DNA of 43,249 nt. It comes from an uncultured Campylobacteraceae bacterium. GTDB taxonomy: Bacteria; Campylobacterota; Campylobacteria; Campylobacterales; Arcobacteraceae. The translations under genes and the position numbers were made by a program. The notes beneath the pieces are model-generated. The model did no database searches and was not told the origin of the DNA. It worked only from the letters and a program-made list of their open reading frames with translations. Below, one piece after another: positions 42,518 to 43,249 of the stretch; position 1 is the first letter of the stretch, and every line of letters begins with the position of its first letter. Where the stretch lies: assembly GCA_913057765.1 (NCBI GenBank), contig CAJXPH010000002.1, positions 1 through 43,249 on the forward strand, read 5' to 3'.

Positions 42518-43199
42518 TTTTACCACCTATATTTGATTTAAATACTTCTTCTTTTGGCCCATCAAAAGCAACAGCTCCATTTTCTATAATAATTACTCTA
42601 TCAACTAATTGTAATAATGAAGTTTTATGAGTAACAATTACTAAAGTTTTATTCTCAATAATTTTTTCTATTTTATTAATAAATGCTTTTTCTGTTTGTC
42701 TATCCATTGCATTTGTTGGTTCATCAAGCATCATTATATTTGGATTTGAAATAAGTGATCGAGCTAAGGTAACAGATTGTCTCTCTCCTCCACTTAATCC
42801 TTCACCTCTTTCTCCTACCATTAAATCAAAACCTGCTTCATGTTTACCTAAAAATTCATCAAGTCCTGCAATTTTTGAAACTTTTAATAACTCTTCATCA
42901 GAGATATACTGTTCTCCAATTGTAATATTATCTTTAATAGTTCCCATGAATAAAAATGGTTCTTGAGGAACACAACCAATTGCCCGTCTTAAATCTATTG
43001 GGTCAATCTGTCTTGTATCTAATCCATCAATTAATATAGATCCACTCTTTGGTTCATATAAATTTAAAATAAGTTTTAAAAGTGTTGACTTTCCTGAACC
43101 AATTTTTCCTAAAATTGCAACTCTTTCCCCTTCATTTATAGTAAGGTTTAAATTTTTGATAGTTTGATGATTTTGGTCTTTATATGAAAACATCACATC
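42507..43199 (-). CDS. Type I secretion ABC transporter ATPase, C-terminal fragment
   Basis: Only the last 230 residues remain; the transmembrane half and any C39-like domain lie beyond the contig end. Nucleotide-binding domain: Walker A GKIGSGKST, Q-loop VPQEPFLF, signature LSGGERQS, Walker B IMMLDEPT, H-loop VTHKTSL. The sequence resembles LapB/HlyB-type exporters and the HlyD partner overlaps its stop. The expected cargo is the giant adhesin at the end of the operon. The MYKRQ start seen in a naive translation is adapter. Confidence 0.92.
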   Translation of the reverse strand, partial: DVMFSYKDQNHQTIKNLNLTINEGERVAILGKIGSGKSTLLKLILNLYEPKSGSILIDGLDTRQIDPIDLRRAIGCVPQEPFLFMGTIKDNITIGEQYISDEELLKVSKIAGLDEFLGKHEAGFDLMVGERGEGLSGGERQSVTLARSLISNPNIMMLDEPTNAMDRQTEKAFINKIEKIIENKTLVIVTHKTSLLQLVDRVIIIENGAVAFDGPKEEVFKSNIGGKNGK

Positions 43200-43249
43200 C
43201 TGTCTCTTATACACATCTCCGAGCCCACGAGACCAGAGAGGATCTCGTA
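43200..43249. other. Untrimmed Nextera adapter (P7 side)
   Basis: 43200-43218 is the reverse mosaic end, 43219-43233 the Nextera read-2 adapter, 43234-43241 (CAGAGAGG) a standard i7 index (N708 from memory) and 43242-43249 the start of the P7 primer. Not genomic. Confidence 0.97.

Noticed and set aside
29..43218. Inverted 19-bp Tn5 mosaic ends at both ends, looking like a composite transposon
   Set aside because: They continue into Nextera adapter, index and flow-cell primer sequence, so they are library artefacts, not a mobile element.

Overview
The window reads as one AT-rich contig from a Campylobacterota bacterium, most likely an Arcobacter relative (Arcobacteraceae). This rests on base composition, tightly packed and overlapping genes, the histidine-kinase H-box NIAHQWRQPL that is common in this phylum, and the general look of the proteins. 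Species was not determined. Both contig ends are untrimmed Illumina Nextera adapter (1-47 and 43200-43249), so the first and last genes are truncated and carry artificial MYKRQ N-termini if called automatically.

Layout: (1) 48-479, 3' end of a flagellar switch gene (fliM-like). (2) 503-9260, a nitrogen-signalling region. Two tandem ammonium transporter/P-II pairs (amtB-glnK, amtB-glnB) followed by pyrC run leftward. A divergent rightward operon encodes a Cache-like membrane protein, a short NtrC-like protein without the GAFTGA loop, and the P-II uridylyltransferase GlnD. The same 17-bp dyad, TGTATA-N5-TATACA, lies upstream of all three transcription units. (3) 9271-14393, a leftward operon: MerR-type regulator, amidohydrolase, and a 1160-residue LplT-PlsC-acyl-ACP synthetase fusion for lysophospholipid recycling. 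Its strong sigma-70 promoter is flanked by two near-identical operators. (4) 14507-15397, a RarD-type permease. (5) 15475-21656, an arsenic resistance cluster (arsR, a gamma-glutamylcyclotransferase-like gene, then arsB, arsC, an ArsP-like permease, a rhodanese, a small thioredoxin-like protein, arsD, arsA), with ArsR-type dyads at both promoters. (6) 21783-23693, transketolase. (7) 23830-43199, a type I secretion and giant adhesin locus: ABC ATPase (partial), HlyD/LapC-like adaptor, ankyrin-OmpA lipoprotein, WG-repeat lipoprotein, soluble histidine kinase, and a 4684-residue repeat adhesin with three von Willebrand A domains.

How the parts work together: GlnD would uridylylate both P-II proteins at Tyr51 according to glutamine level, and P-II gates the adjacent AmtB channels. 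The shared dyad suggests that one regulator, plausibly the NtrC-like protein encoded next to glnD, coordinates the region. The ABC/HlyD pair would export the giant adhesin through a TolC-like pore not in the window. ArsA/ArsB/ArsC/ArsD form a complete arsenate reduction and arsenite efflux set.

No tRNA, rRNA, CRISPR array or insertion sequence was recognised. The largest non-coding gap is 4827-5106 (280 bp), which holds the divergent control region described below.
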